A stretch of DNA of 18,314 bases from positions 1 through 18,314 of the forward strand of contig CAYNID010000021.1 of NCBI GenBank assembly GCA_964397425.1, written 5' to 3'. Under the pieces are notes generated by a model. That model was not told the origin of the DNA and ran no database searches. It saw only the letters and a list, made by a program, of their open reading frames with translations. Positions 1 through 6,395 of the stretch are shown piece after piece. How positions within the stretch are numbered: the first letter of the stretch is position 1; every line of letters starts with the position of its first letter. Source of the DNA: Hallerella sp964397425. GTDB lineage: Bacteria; Fibrobacterota; Fibrobacteria; Fibrobacterales; Fibrobacteraceae. The position numbers and the translations under genes are program-made.

Positions 1-204
1 TTTTTCAATACGCCTCATGAGGGGAGCGGCTTTGCGGACCAGGCTTTGCTAAACGCCATCGGAATTCCGTTGCTGACCCTGTATAAGGGAACATGGGATG
101 CAGGAGAACACGCTGTGACTCTTGATATGAAAAGCGTTCAACCGGCGAGTTACATAGTGCTTCGCAAGGGCTCTGAAATACTTTCGTGGAAACTGTTGAA
201 TTAA
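1..204 (+). CDS. 3' end of a secreted protein (C-terminal beta-domain), truncated by window
   Basis: Frame 1 is open from the first base to the TAA at 202-204, giving the last 67 residues of a protein whose start lies outside the window. The visible part is a beta-rich tail: a stretch around 'LYKGTWDAGEH' is followed by 'VQPASYIVLRKG' and ends in SWKLLN. This pattern (turn, Ala-Gly-Glu, then a YIV/L strand and a short basic-aromatic end) resembles the FlgD-like or type IX secretion sorting domains found at the C-termini of secreted Bacteroidota and Fibrobacterota proteins. The function of the missing main part cannot be told. The last 11 codons lie inside the 281-bp repeat and recur as a scrap at 944-978. 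Confidence 0.55.
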   Translation, partial: FFNTPHEGSGFADQALLNAIGIPLLTLYKGTWDAGEHAVTLDMKSVQPASYIVLRKGSEILSWKLLN

Positions 205-450
205 AACTTATCAAAGGATACCAATACGACAAGCAAAAAACTTCTTTCGTTCACCTGCGCTGCTTTGCTTTCCGCATTTTTGATGGCCTGCTCTGACAGT
301 GGGACTTCTTCTTTTGACGCAGGAGATGTTTGTCCTGAAAATGGCGTGAACGCCTATGGTGACCCGAATCGCGGCACGTTCACGGACGAACGCGATGGGC
401 AGGAGTACAAGTACACGACCATCGGGAATCAGGTCTGGATGGCAGAGAAC
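170..450 (+). repeat. 281-bp perfect direct repeat, copy 1
   Basis: Bases 170-450 match 944-1224 without a mismatch by eye (offset 774 bp, a multiple of three). The unit covers the last 11 codons of the truncated upstream gene, the 21-nt spacer with its Shine-Dalgarno sequence, and the first 75 codons of the FISUMP gene. Identity begins abruptly at 170 (base 169 is G, 943 is C). After 450 it breaks down within a few codons. Confidence 0.95.
213..218 (+). promoter_or_regulatory. Shine-Dalgarno AAAGGA placing the start at ACG 226
   Basis: AAAGGA lies exactly 7 nt before ACG at 226-228. The same 7-nt spacing is seen before the ATG of the LolA-like gene (AAGGA at 1634-1638, ATG 1646) and of lysS (AAAGGA at 2886-2891, ATG 2899). 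There is no in-frame ATG, GTG or TTG near this site; the first is TTG at 265. That start would leave only 9 residues before the lipobox cysteine and no basic N-region. Confidence 0.7.
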
Positions 451-933
451 TTGAAGTTTGATGCTCCTTATAGTGATTGTTTTTCCAAAATTGAGAATTC
501 TTGTGACAGTTTGGGACGGTATTATTCCCTTTATATCGATGGAAAAGGGGCTGACGATTTTTCAAAAAAAGGGATCGATCGCGTTTTGACGGATACGATC
601 TGCCCTGCAGGTTGGCATGTCCCGACAATGGACGACTGGAGCATCTTGTACTTCAGTATGGGGGGCGACGAAAAAACAACTCAGAGGCTGCAAAGTACCT
701 CTGTTTTTGACGACGTCCCTCCGGGAACGGATGATTGCGGGTTTAACGCTTTTCCTCGTGCTTGGGGATGGCCTGATCCCGAACCATATTACGCGTTCTC
801 TGAGCCTACATTTTGGACCTCCACCCTTGCTCAGGTAAATGTTATCAATATGTGTTATTTTGGGAAATTCGGGGTTCGCTTTGAGCGGACTTATGCAAGT
901 GCTACGCTGAACATCCGCTGCATAAGGGATTAA
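226..933 (+). CDS. FISUMP-domain lipoprotein, copy 1 (apparent ACG start)
   Basis: This encodes a 235-residue predicted lipoprotein of the Fibrobacter succinogenes major paralogous (FISUMP) family. From ACG at 226 the N-terminus is a classical lipoprotein signal: Lys-4 and Lys-5, a hydrophobic stretch, then the lipobox LMAC with Cys-22. A Ser/Thr-rich linker follows. The FISUMP domain starts near 'DERDGQEYKYTTIGNQVWM' and continues with CPAGWHVPT, a WTST block and the terminal RCIRD. Paired cysteines (for example in NSCDS, TICPAG, DDCGF, MCYFG) suggest an exported, disulfide-bonded fold. FISUMP proteins are numerous in Fibrobacter; their role is not established and surface binding is only a guess. 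The gene lies 21 nt after the upstream stop, in the same frame. A conservative caller would start it at TTG 265, which would destroy the signal peptide. The ACG could also mean that the gene is poorly expressed or silent. Confidence 0.8.
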   Translation, partial: TTSKKLLSFTCAALLSAFLMACSDSGTSSFDAGDVCPENGVNAYGDPNRGTFTDERDGQEYKYTTIGNQVWMAENLKFDAPYSDCFSKIENSCDSLGRYYSLYIDGKGADDFSKKGIDRVLTDTICPAGWHVPTMDDWSILYFSMGGDEKTTQRLQSTSVFDDVPPGTDDCGFNAFPRAWGWPDPEPYYAFSEPTFWTSTLAQVNVINMCYFGKFGVRFERTYASATLNIRCIRD

Positions 934-943
934 AGCGAAAGAC

Positions 944-978
944 GCTCTGAAATACTTTCGTGGAAACTGTTGAATTAA
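944..978 (+). pseudogene. Duplicated scrap of the upstream gene's 3' end
   Basis: These 35 bases copy 170-204 exactly, including the last 10 full codons (SEILSWKLLN) and the TAA of the truncated gene at the left edge. Here they sit 10 nt after the stop of the first FISUMP gene and have no gene body, so they are a by-product of the duplication. They remain in frame with both neighbours but have no start codon of their own. Confidence 0.85.
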
Positions 979-986
979 AACTTATC

Positions 987-992
987 AAAGGA
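987..992 (+). promoter_or_regulatory. Shine-Dalgarno AAAGGA placing the start at ACG 1000
   Basis: This is an exact copy of the site at 213-218, again 7 nt before an ACG (1000-1002). The only alternative in-frame start nearby is TTG 1039, which would cut off the signal peptide. Confidence 0.7.
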
Positions 993-999
993 TACCAAT

Positions 1000-1620
1000 A
1001 CGACAAGCAAAAAACTTCTTTCGTTCACCTGCGCTGCTTTGCTTTCCGCATTTTTGATGGCCTGCTCTGACAGTGGGACTTCTTCTTTTGACGCAGGAGA
1101 TGTTTGTCCTGAAAATGGCGTGAACGCCTATGGTGACCCGAATCGCGGCACGTTCACGGACGAACGCGATGGGCAGGAGTACAAGTACACGACCATCGGG
1201 AATCAGGTCTGGATGGCAGAGAACCTGAAATTTGAAACTCCATACAGAGAAAACTGCGCCTCTCTCTCCCTTTGCACTTACACTCTTAAAGAAAACAGTA
1301 CACATAGCGGAAAATTGGATCAAGATCGGTTGGATACGCTTTGTCCTACTGGATGGCATGTCCCCTCCTTGGACGAATGGCTTTTATTGGTGGATAATAT
1401 GGGTGGAGTCGGGCAGCGGTTGTCTCCGTATTTCGGCACCGATAACTGCAAATTCAATTCAATAGGACGAGAGTTGGAGAGTTACTCGGCCTCTTATTGG
1501 ACTTCCACCCAATATGACAAGTTTTGGTCTTATAGGGTAGTGATTCATCGAAGGAATGACGGTTTTGTTGCGGATGAAAACAATGAAAAAGAAATGCTTG
1601 TCCGTTGCCTGAAGGATTAA
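1000..1620 (+). CDS. FISUMP-domain lipoprotein, copy 2 (apparent ACG start)
   Basis: A 206-residue paralogue of the gene at 226-933. The first 75 residues (signal peptide, lipobox Cys-22, linker and first third of the FISUMP domain) are encoded by identical DNA. After ENLKF the proteins differ in sequence and length (206 against 235 residues) but keep the family landmarks: LCPTGWHVPSLDEW, SYWTST and the terminal RCLKD. The 3' flanks also share GGATTAAAGCGAA after the last codons. The protein is expected to be an exported lipoprotein with the same N-terminal presentation but a different C-terminal face. The start is assigned to ACG 1000 for the same reasons as in copy 1, and the same doubt about expression applies. 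A LolA-like gene follows after 25 nt on the same strand. Confidence 0.8.
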   Translation, partial: TTSKKLLSFTCAALLSAFLMACSDSGTSSFDAGDVCPENGVNAYGDPNRGTFTDERDGQEYKYTTIGNQVWMAENLKFETPYRENCASLSLCTYTLKENSTHSGKLDQDRLDTLCPTGWHVPSLDEWLLLVDNMGGVGQRLSPYFGTDNCKFNSIGRELESYSASYWTSTQYDKFWSYRVVIHRRNDGFVADENNEKEMLVRCLKD

Positions 1621-1645
1621 AGCGAATCTGTTTAAGGATATCGGC

Positions 1646-2284
1646 ATGAAAAAATTGACGATTCTTCTTTTTGTTGTTTTCGTGGTGCCCTCTTTTTCGC
1701 TCTCCCTTTCTCAGGTGCGTGAGGCCCTTGGAGAAAGTGCCATTCCGCAGGATTCCGTTGAAATGGACATTCGCGTTTCCGTCAAGGCGGCGGGCGTTTT
1801 CCAGCAAATGGAAATTTACATGGCGAGCAAAGGGGCTGGCAAAAGTTATACCGAAATCAAGAGCGGTTTCCTGAGCCAACGGAGCATCGTGAACGGCGGC
1901 AAAATGAAGATAGTCGATTTGAAAACGAATAAATTCCAAATCGTGGATTACAACGGCGAGGCGTTAAAGGCTTTTTCCCTTGCCAACGTCAACCCGCTTG
2001 ATTCCGGCAAGTGGGAGGCTCCAATACTTTTATCGGGCGATATTTACACTATCAAGGGGACTGCCGGGACTCTGTTCTATAACCACAAGCGAAAACGCAT
2101 CGAGAAAATTGAAGCGGCGAAAGACGGGACAAATTCTCTGATCACGTTTTCTTATGACGCTTTGGGTGGAATCAAGAAAATGGAAACGTTGGTGACCGTC
2201 GGCGAAAGCGAAACGGTCGTGACGACGGAAATTCTCCGGATGCGGAAATCAGACAATATCCCCGATTCGCTGTTTGAATTTTGA
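1646..2284 (+). CDS. LolA-like periplasmic lipoprotein-carrier family protein
   Basis: This encodes 212 residues, starting at ATG 1646 with AAGGA at 1634-1638 (7-nt spacing). Residues 1-19 form a Sec signal peptide (MKK, hydrophobic core, small residues near 'PSFSLS') with no lipobox cysteine, so the protein should be soluble in the periplasm. The mature part is almost all beta-strand. It has a repeated pattern of short strands with 'SIVNGGKMKIVDLKTNKF', then a YNGEA turn, and it ends in IPDSLFEF, much like the end of LolA/outer-membrane lipoprotein-sorting proteins. LolA shuttles lipoproteins from the LolCDE complex to the outer membrane. It sits just downstream of two lipoprotein genes and about 2.2 kb upstream of lolC/lolD. 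The family assignment rests on fold-like patterns, not on a decisive motif; a general LolA/LolB-fold protein of other function is possible. Confidence 0.6.
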   Translation: MKKLTILLFVVFVVPSFSLSLSQVREALGESAIPQDSVEMDIRVSVKAAGVFQQMEIYMASKGAGKSYTEIKSGFLSQRSIVNGGKMKIVDLKTNKFQIVDYNGEALKAFSLANVNPLDSGKWEAPILLSGDIYTIKGTAGTLFYNHKRKRIEKIEAAKDGTNSLITFSYDALGGIKKMETLVTVGESETVVTTEILRMRKSDNIPDSLFEF

Positions 2285-2372
2285 CAGTCTTTGTTTTTGA
2301 CGATGGAATCGTTTGAACAGAATTTGACCCGAAACGTCTCGTTTTCCTCGTATTGAAATTTATATTTGCCGC

Positions 2373-2789
2373 ATGAACTATCTCGGTATCGATTATGGAG
2401 AACATCGGGTGGGAATCGCGTTTGCCGATTCTGAACTCAAATGGGCGTTTGCCCGTGAAACGATAGACCGTAAAAAGACGGATTTGATGCCGCGCCTTGC
2501 AGAATTAGTCAAGGAAAATAAAATAGGAACTTTTGTCGTGGGGATGCCTTACCGGCCAGATGGGCGGCGCGATGGGAAAAATCTTGTCATCGAGGAATTC
2601 GTCAAAGAACTTTCGGACGCTTTTCCGGAAATTCCCGTTGAAATCGAAGATGAGGCTTATACGTCCGTCGCCGCTCTCGAAGAAACCAGTTATTTGAAAA
2701 AGAAGAAAAAGCGGGAAGACAAGGGCATTGTCGACAGGCTTGCCGCCCAGCATATTTTGCAGTCGTATTTGGACAATCACGCCGTTTGA
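2373..2789 (+). CDS. ruvX: RuvX/YqgF family putative pre-16S rRNA nuclease (Holliday junction resolvase-like)
   Basis: This 138-residue protein has normal length for the YqgF/RuvX family, an RNase H-fold nuclease linked to 16S rRNA 5'-end maturation. The N-terminal GIDYGEHRVGIAFAD block contains the first catalytic Asp (D7). VVGMPYRPDG (about 55-64) is the family's central loop. IEDEAYTS (91-98) corresponds to the usual DER-T-T/S acidic motif, and GIVDRLAAQHILQSYL (118-133) holds the last acidic residue, D121. Oddities are that the Arg of the DER motif is Ala here and that a Lys/Arg run occupies about 109-114. The start at ATG 2373 is fixed by the conserved YLGIDYG start of the fold, although no good Shine-Dalgarno sequence precedes it. 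The 88-bp gap upstream may hold a promoter, but I found no convincing -35/-10 pair. Confidence 0.88.
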   Translation: MNYLGIDYGEHRVGIAFADSELKWAFARETIDRKKTDLMPRLAELVKENKIGTFVVGMPYRPDGRRDGKNLVIEEFVKELSDAFPEIPVEIEDEAYTSVAALEETSYLKKKKKREDKGIVDRLAAQHILQSYLDNHAV

Positions 2790-2898
2790 CGCGAATCTGC
2801 CGAAGAGACGCTGTACAAAGGGGATGGAATCCCTGCCGTTTTGATTTTTGGCGAAGGAATTTTTATTTTTGGTCTGAAAAATTTTAAAGGATTCAACC

Positions 2899-4398
2899 AT
2901 GCAAGAAATGAACGATCAAGCCAAAGCGCGTTTAGACAAATTAGCGAAGTTCCAGGAAATGGGAATCAATCCCTATCCGCACAAGTTCAATCGCACCCAC
3001 ACGTCCGAAGCGCTCCGTGCGCAAAAAGAAGAACTCCTCCAGTCAGAGGCGAAAATCTCTTTTGCGGGGCGCGTTGTCCGCTATAACCGCAAGGGCAAGC
3101 TGTGCTTTATGCACTTGAAAGACCGGTATGGCCGTCTCCAGGTCGTTTGCGCCAAGGATCTTTTGGGCGAACAGAACTACGAAGTCGTCAAGATGATTGA
3201 CTTCGGCGATTTCATCGGCGTGGAAGGTTCCATGATGGAAACCAAGACGGGAGAATATTCTGTCAAGGCGGACAAGATAACGATGCTTTCCAAGGCGGTC
3301 CGCCCGATTCCCGTTCCCAAGGAAATCGTCGACGAAAATGGCAATAAAAAGATTTTTAACGAATTCAAGGACGTCGACACGCGTTACCGTGAACGTTATA
3401 TCGACATGGCTTTGAACGATGACGTTCGGGACGTCTTTATCAAGCGCAGCCGCATTCTCCAGTCGATTCGCGAATACCTTTTAGAAAACAAGTTCATCGA
3501 AGTGGAAACGCCGACGTTGCAGCCGATTTACGGTGGGGCAAACGCGAGGCCGTTCACCACGCATCACAATGCGGCGGACATGACGCTTTACCTTCGCGTC
3601 GCCCCGGAGCTGTATTTAAAGCGGTGCATTGTCGGCGGCATGGAACGCGTTTTTGAATTCAGCAAGAACTTCCGCAACGAGGGCATGGACCGGACGCACA
3701 GCCCGGAGTTTACGGGACTCGAATTTTACGAGGCCTATGCGGATTACAACGACATGATGGTCCATTTTGAAAACATTTATGAACGCGCCGCCATTGCCGC
3801 GAACGGTTCCACGAAGGTGAATTACCAGGGAACGGAAATCGACTTCAAGGCTCCCTGGCCCCGGCTTTCGATGTACGAAGCGCTGAAGATTTACGCAGGT
3901 TACGACATCAAGTCCATGTCGGATGAAGACATCAAGGCGGAGCTCAAACGGCTCGGCGCTTCGATGGACGGGGAATGGCTCCGTGGTCGCGGCATATTGG
4001 AACTGTTCGAATTGACCGTCGAAAAGAAGCTGGTTCAGCCGGTGTTCATCAAGGACATGCCGAAGGAAAGCACGCCGCTTTGCAAGGCTCACCGCGAAGA
4101 TCCCGATTTGATTGAACAGTTCGAACCTTATGCGAACGGCTGGGAACTGGGCAACGCTTATACGGAATTGAACGATCCGGTTCGCCAGCGCGAATTGCTG
4201 GAAGATCAGGTTCGCCGTGGCCGCGGAGGAGAGGGCGAAACGCATCCGATGGATGAAAACTTCCTCGATGCCGTGAAGTCCGGTCTTCCGCCTACCGGTG
4301 GCGTTGGATTTGGCATCGACAGAATGATCATGCTTCTCACCAATCAGCAGACGATCCGCGATGTCATCCTCTTCCCGTTGATGAAACCGGAAACGTGA
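2899..4398 (+). CDS. lysS: Lysyl-tRNA synthetase, class II
   Basis: This 499-residue enzyme charges tRNA-Lys with lysine using ATP. An N-terminal OB-fold anticodon-binding domain (about 54-150, from ISFAGRVV through LQVVCAKDLLG to the VKADKI strand) precedes the class II catalytic domain. Motif 1 lies around FIEVETPTLQP (199-209). Motif 2 is 'RVFEFSKNFRNEG' (250-262) followed by HSPEFTGLEFYEAY. Motif 3 is TGGVGFGIDRMIML (466-479). 'NGWELGNAYTELNDP' is the LysRS-type substrate-site block. The region before it reads MPKESTPL instead of the usual YPxExSPL, and a short charged insert (about 143-156) precedes DVDTRYRERYIDM. The start at ATG 2899 has AAAGGA at 2886-2891; ATG 2908 is possible but poorly spaced. 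A 109-bp gap separates it from ruvX. The order lysS-lolC-lolD occurs in other Gram-negative bacteria. Confidence 0.97.
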   Translation: MQEMNDQAKARLDKLAKFQEMGINPYPHKFNRTHTSEALRAQKEELLQSEAKISFAGRVVRYNRKGKLCFMHLKDRYGRLQVVCAKDLLGEQNYEVVKMIDFGDFIGVEGSMMETKTGEYSVKADKITMLSKAVRPIPVPKEIVDENGNKKIFNEFKDVDTRYRERYIDMALNDDVRDVFIKRSRILQSIREYLLENKFIEVETPTLQPIYGGANARPFTTHHNAADMTLYLRVAPELYLKRCIVGGMERVFEFSKNFRNEGMDRTHSPEFTGLEFYEAYADYNDMMVHFENIYERAAIAANGSTKVNYQGTEIDFKAPWPRLSMYEALKIYAGYDIKSMSDEDIKAELKRLGASMDGEWLRGRGILELFELTVEKKLVQPVFIKDMPKESTPLCKAHREDPDLIEQFEPYANGWELGNAYTELNDPVRQRELLEDQVRRGRGGEGETHPMDENFLDAVKSGLPPTGGVGFGIDRMIMLLTNQQTIRDVILFPLMKPET

Positions 4399-4453
4399 AG
4401 TCTTTAAAAAGCGTCTTTGCAGAACCGGTGGCGTTTTTGAATCGGGAGTTTTC

Positions 4454-5701
4454 ATGAATCGTTTGGAATGGCTCATCGCCTGGCGTTATCTCGGGGCTCA
4501 GCGCAAAAGCCTGTTTGTCTCGTTGATTGGCATTTTCAGCATGCTGGGCGTGAGCATTGGAACATTCGCCATGGTGGTCGCCCTTTCTGCCGTCAACGGC
4601 TTTGAAGAAGAGGTGACTGCCCAGATGATAGGCAAGGACGCGCACTTTGAAATGTATGCGTACCGGAACGATCCCGTGGAAAATTACGATTCTCTGGCGG
4701 CGCGGGTGATGGAGGCCGACTCGGAAGTCGTCGCTTCGGCTCCATTCATCATTTACAAAGTGGGCATCAGTTCAAAGAAAGTGAACGATGGCATTGTGCT
4801 TTACGGAATTGACACGGAAAGGTCTGCCAAAGTGGTGAATCTTTCGGAACATATCGTCAGCGGGGAATACGCGCTCGACAGCCTGCCCGATGCGATGGGA
4901 GAATTGAGACCGGCTGTGATTCTGGGCGTTTCGTTGGCGAACCGTTTGCGGGTTTTGGTCGGAGATAAAATCATCATCCAGACGTTCCAAAGTACGGACG
5001 CGGCTCTTTCTTCGGGCGGGCCGAAGATTCTTTCGTGTGTCGTTTCCGGCATTTTTGAAACAGGCATGTACGAATACGATGGAAATATCGCTTACATCGG
5101 CATCCCGGAAGCGCAAAAATTGCTGGGCATAGGGAATGCCGTTTCTGGAATCCAGTTCCGCGTCAAAGACCAGTGGAAAGCGGAAGAAAGCGTGAACCGT
5201 GCAGGTGATGTCATCGGTTATCCGTATTATTTCATCGATTGGAAAACGAAAAACATCACGCTCCTCAAATGGATGAATTATGAAAAGTTCATCGTCGCGG
5301 CGATCATTTGCCTCATCATCTTGGTGGCGGCGTTCAACATTGTCAGCTCCCTCATCATGGTGGTGACGGACAAGACGAAGGAAATCGGCATTCTCCGCAG
5401 TATGGGATTTTCAAAAGCTGCGGTCATGCGGGTCTTTATGCTCATGGGCTCTTTCATCGGCGTTGGAGGGACTCTTCTCGGCGGGGCCGCGGGGCTTATC
5501 CTTTGCGGATTGCAGCAGAAGTATCATTTTGTGACTCTCCCTGGCGACGTTTACGTGCTCCCTTATTTCCCCGTGCTCATCGAACCTCTGGACATTGTCG
5601 TCGTACTTGTTGTTGGCATTCTTCTTTGTACGCTTTCGACTCTCCTTCCGGCATGGAAGGCTTCGAAGCTCGATCCGGTGGGGGCCATTCGCCATGAGTG
5701 A
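4454..5701 (+). CDS. lolC: Lipoprotein-releasing ABC transporter permease, LolC/LolE family
   Basis: This 415-residue inner-membrane permease of the MacB/FtsX superfamily extracts outer-membrane lipoproteins from the inner membrane and passes them to LolA. It has the four-helix LolC/E layout. TM1 is at about 20-45, with the family's ALSAVNGFEEE right after it, and a large periplasmic domain spans about 50-275. TM2 is at about 278-303, TM3 about 322-350 and TM4 about 378-400. DKTKEIGILRSMG (306-318) is the cytoplasmic coupling segment that contacts the ATPase. The start at ATG 4454 has GGGAG at 4444-4448. Only one permease is present, so it could form a homodimer (LolF type) or pair with one encoded elsewhere; LolC and LolE cannot be told apart by eye. 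Its last 8 bases overlap lolD. Confidence 0.92.
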   Translation: MNRLEWLIAWRYLGAQRKSLFVSLIGIFSMLGVSIGTFAMVVALSAVNGFEEEVTAQMIGKDAHFEMYAYRNDPVENYDSLAARVMEADSEVVASAPFIIYKVGISSKKVNDGIVLYGIDTERSAKVVNLSEHIVSGEYALDSLPDAMGELRPAVILGVSLANRLRVLVGDKIIIQTFQSTDAALSSGGPKILSCVVSGIFETGMYEYDGNIAYIGIPEAQKLLGIGNAVSGIQFRVKDQWKAEESVNRAGDVIGYPYYFIDWKTKNITLLKWMNYEKFIVAAIICLIILVAAFNIVSSLIMVVTDKTKEIGILRSMGFSKAAVMRVFMLMGSFIGVGGTLLGGAAGLILCGLQQKYHFVTLPGDVYVLPYFPVLIEPLDIVVVLVVGILLCTLSTLLPAWKASKLDPVGAIRHE

Positions 5702-6395
5702 TGTCATTCTCGAAACAAAGTCTTTGACCCGCTATTTTGAAGAAACGGGTGAACGTCTCGAAATTTTGAAAAACATTGATTTTTCACTTTCCCGGAAAGA
5801 ATTTTGCGTGTTGACGGGCGCTTCGGGCTCAGGAAAGTCGACTTTTCTGAATCTGGTCGGGGCTTTGGACACGCCGACTTCGGGCGAAGTCCTGTTCGAA
5901 GGGAAGAGTCTCGGAAAGATGACTTCGGCGGAAAAGGATGCCTATCACTATCAAAAGGTCGGATTCGTTTTCCAGTTCCATCATTTGCTGGCGGAATTTA
6001 CGGCGTTTGAAAACGTTTGCATCCCGGAGCGGATTTTGCACCCTCATGGATATTCTAAGGAAATGCGGGAACGGGCAGAGGAGCTGCTGTTGAAAGTGGG
6101 CCTCGAAAACCGCATGAAGCATTTGCCGCGGGAGCTTTCGGGCGGGGAACGCCAACGGGTGGCTGTGGCGCGTGCCTTGATGAATTCGCCGGATATCGTT
6201 CTCGCCGATGAGCCGAGCGGCAACCTGGATGAAAAAAATGCCCGGATGTTGAATGAACTTTTTAAACAAATTAATGAAGAGGACAGGCAAACTCTGCTGG
6301 TGGTGACTCATGATGAACGGATGGCGGAATATGCGACGAAACGCGTCCACATGCACGGCGGAACGATTGTCCCTTTTGGAAAGGAGGCTGAATAA
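5694..6395 (+). CDS. lolD: Lipoprotein-releasing ABC transporter ATPase LolD
   Basis: This 233-residue ABC ATPase powers lipoprotein release by the Lol complex. Its Walker A is GASGSGKST (42-50), the Q-loop lies in FVFQFHHLL (91-99), the signature is LSGGERQRVAVARAL (148-162), Walker B is IVLADEPSGNLDE (168-180) and the H-loop is VVTHD (203-207). VGFVFQFHHLL and DEPSGNLD are typical of the MacB/LolD group. I chose ATG 5694, inside the last codons of lolC (8-bp overlap), because the protein then begins at MSDVILETKSL as LolD proteins do. The longer reading from 5595 adds 33 residues that merely read the lolC 3' end in another frame. GGTGGGGG at 5677-5684 may serve as ribosome binding site, and translation is probably coupled to lolC. 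The stop overlaps the clpC start by one base (TAATG). Confidence 0.95.
   Translation: MSDVILETKSLTRYFEETGERLEILKNIDFSLSRKEFCVLTGASGSGKSTFLNLVGALDTPTSGEVLFEGKSLGKMTSAEKDAYHYQKVGFVFQFHHLLAEFTAFENVCIPERILHPHGYSKEMRERAEELLLKVGLENRMKHLPRELSGGERQRVAVARALMNSPDIVLADEPSGNLDEKNARMLNELFKQINEEDRQTLLVVTHDERMAEYATKRVHMHGGTIVPFGKEAE

Larger units (their letters stand above)
944..1224 (+). repeat. 281-bp perfect direct repeat, copy 2
   Basis: Second copy of the repeat at 170-450. Because it carries the 3' end of the gene upstream of copy 1, it must derive from the copy 1 locus rather than from a free-standing FISUMP gene. It supplies the whole translation-initiation region, signal peptide and N-terminal domain of the second FISUMP gene. 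Confidence 0.95.

Noticed and set aside
265..933. TTG 265 (and TTG 1039) as the starts of the FISUMP genes
   Set aside because: They leave only 9 residues before the lipobox cysteine and no basic N-region, and no Shine-Dalgarno sequence lies at the right distance. The coding frame and signal peptide extend upstream to ACG behind a well-placed AAAGGA.
2281..2372. TTGACA/TTGACC boxes upstream of ruvX as a promoter
   Set aside because: None has a credible -10 box at 16-18 nt; the best pairs are spaced 15 or 21 nt.
2810..2840. Possible terminator between ruvX and lysS (GGGA...TCCC followed by T-rich DNA)
   Set aside because: The stem is only 4-5 bp and the T tract is interrupted; too weak to call.
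3616..4476. 286-codon reverse-strand ORF
   Set aside because: It is antisense to lysS; composition (His/Arg/Phe-rich) is typical of a mirror frame of a real gene.
5595..5693. 33-residue N-terminal extension of LolD
   Set aside because: It is the lolC 3' end read in another frame, rich in Arg/Phe and unlike LolD. ATG 5694 gives the normal family start.
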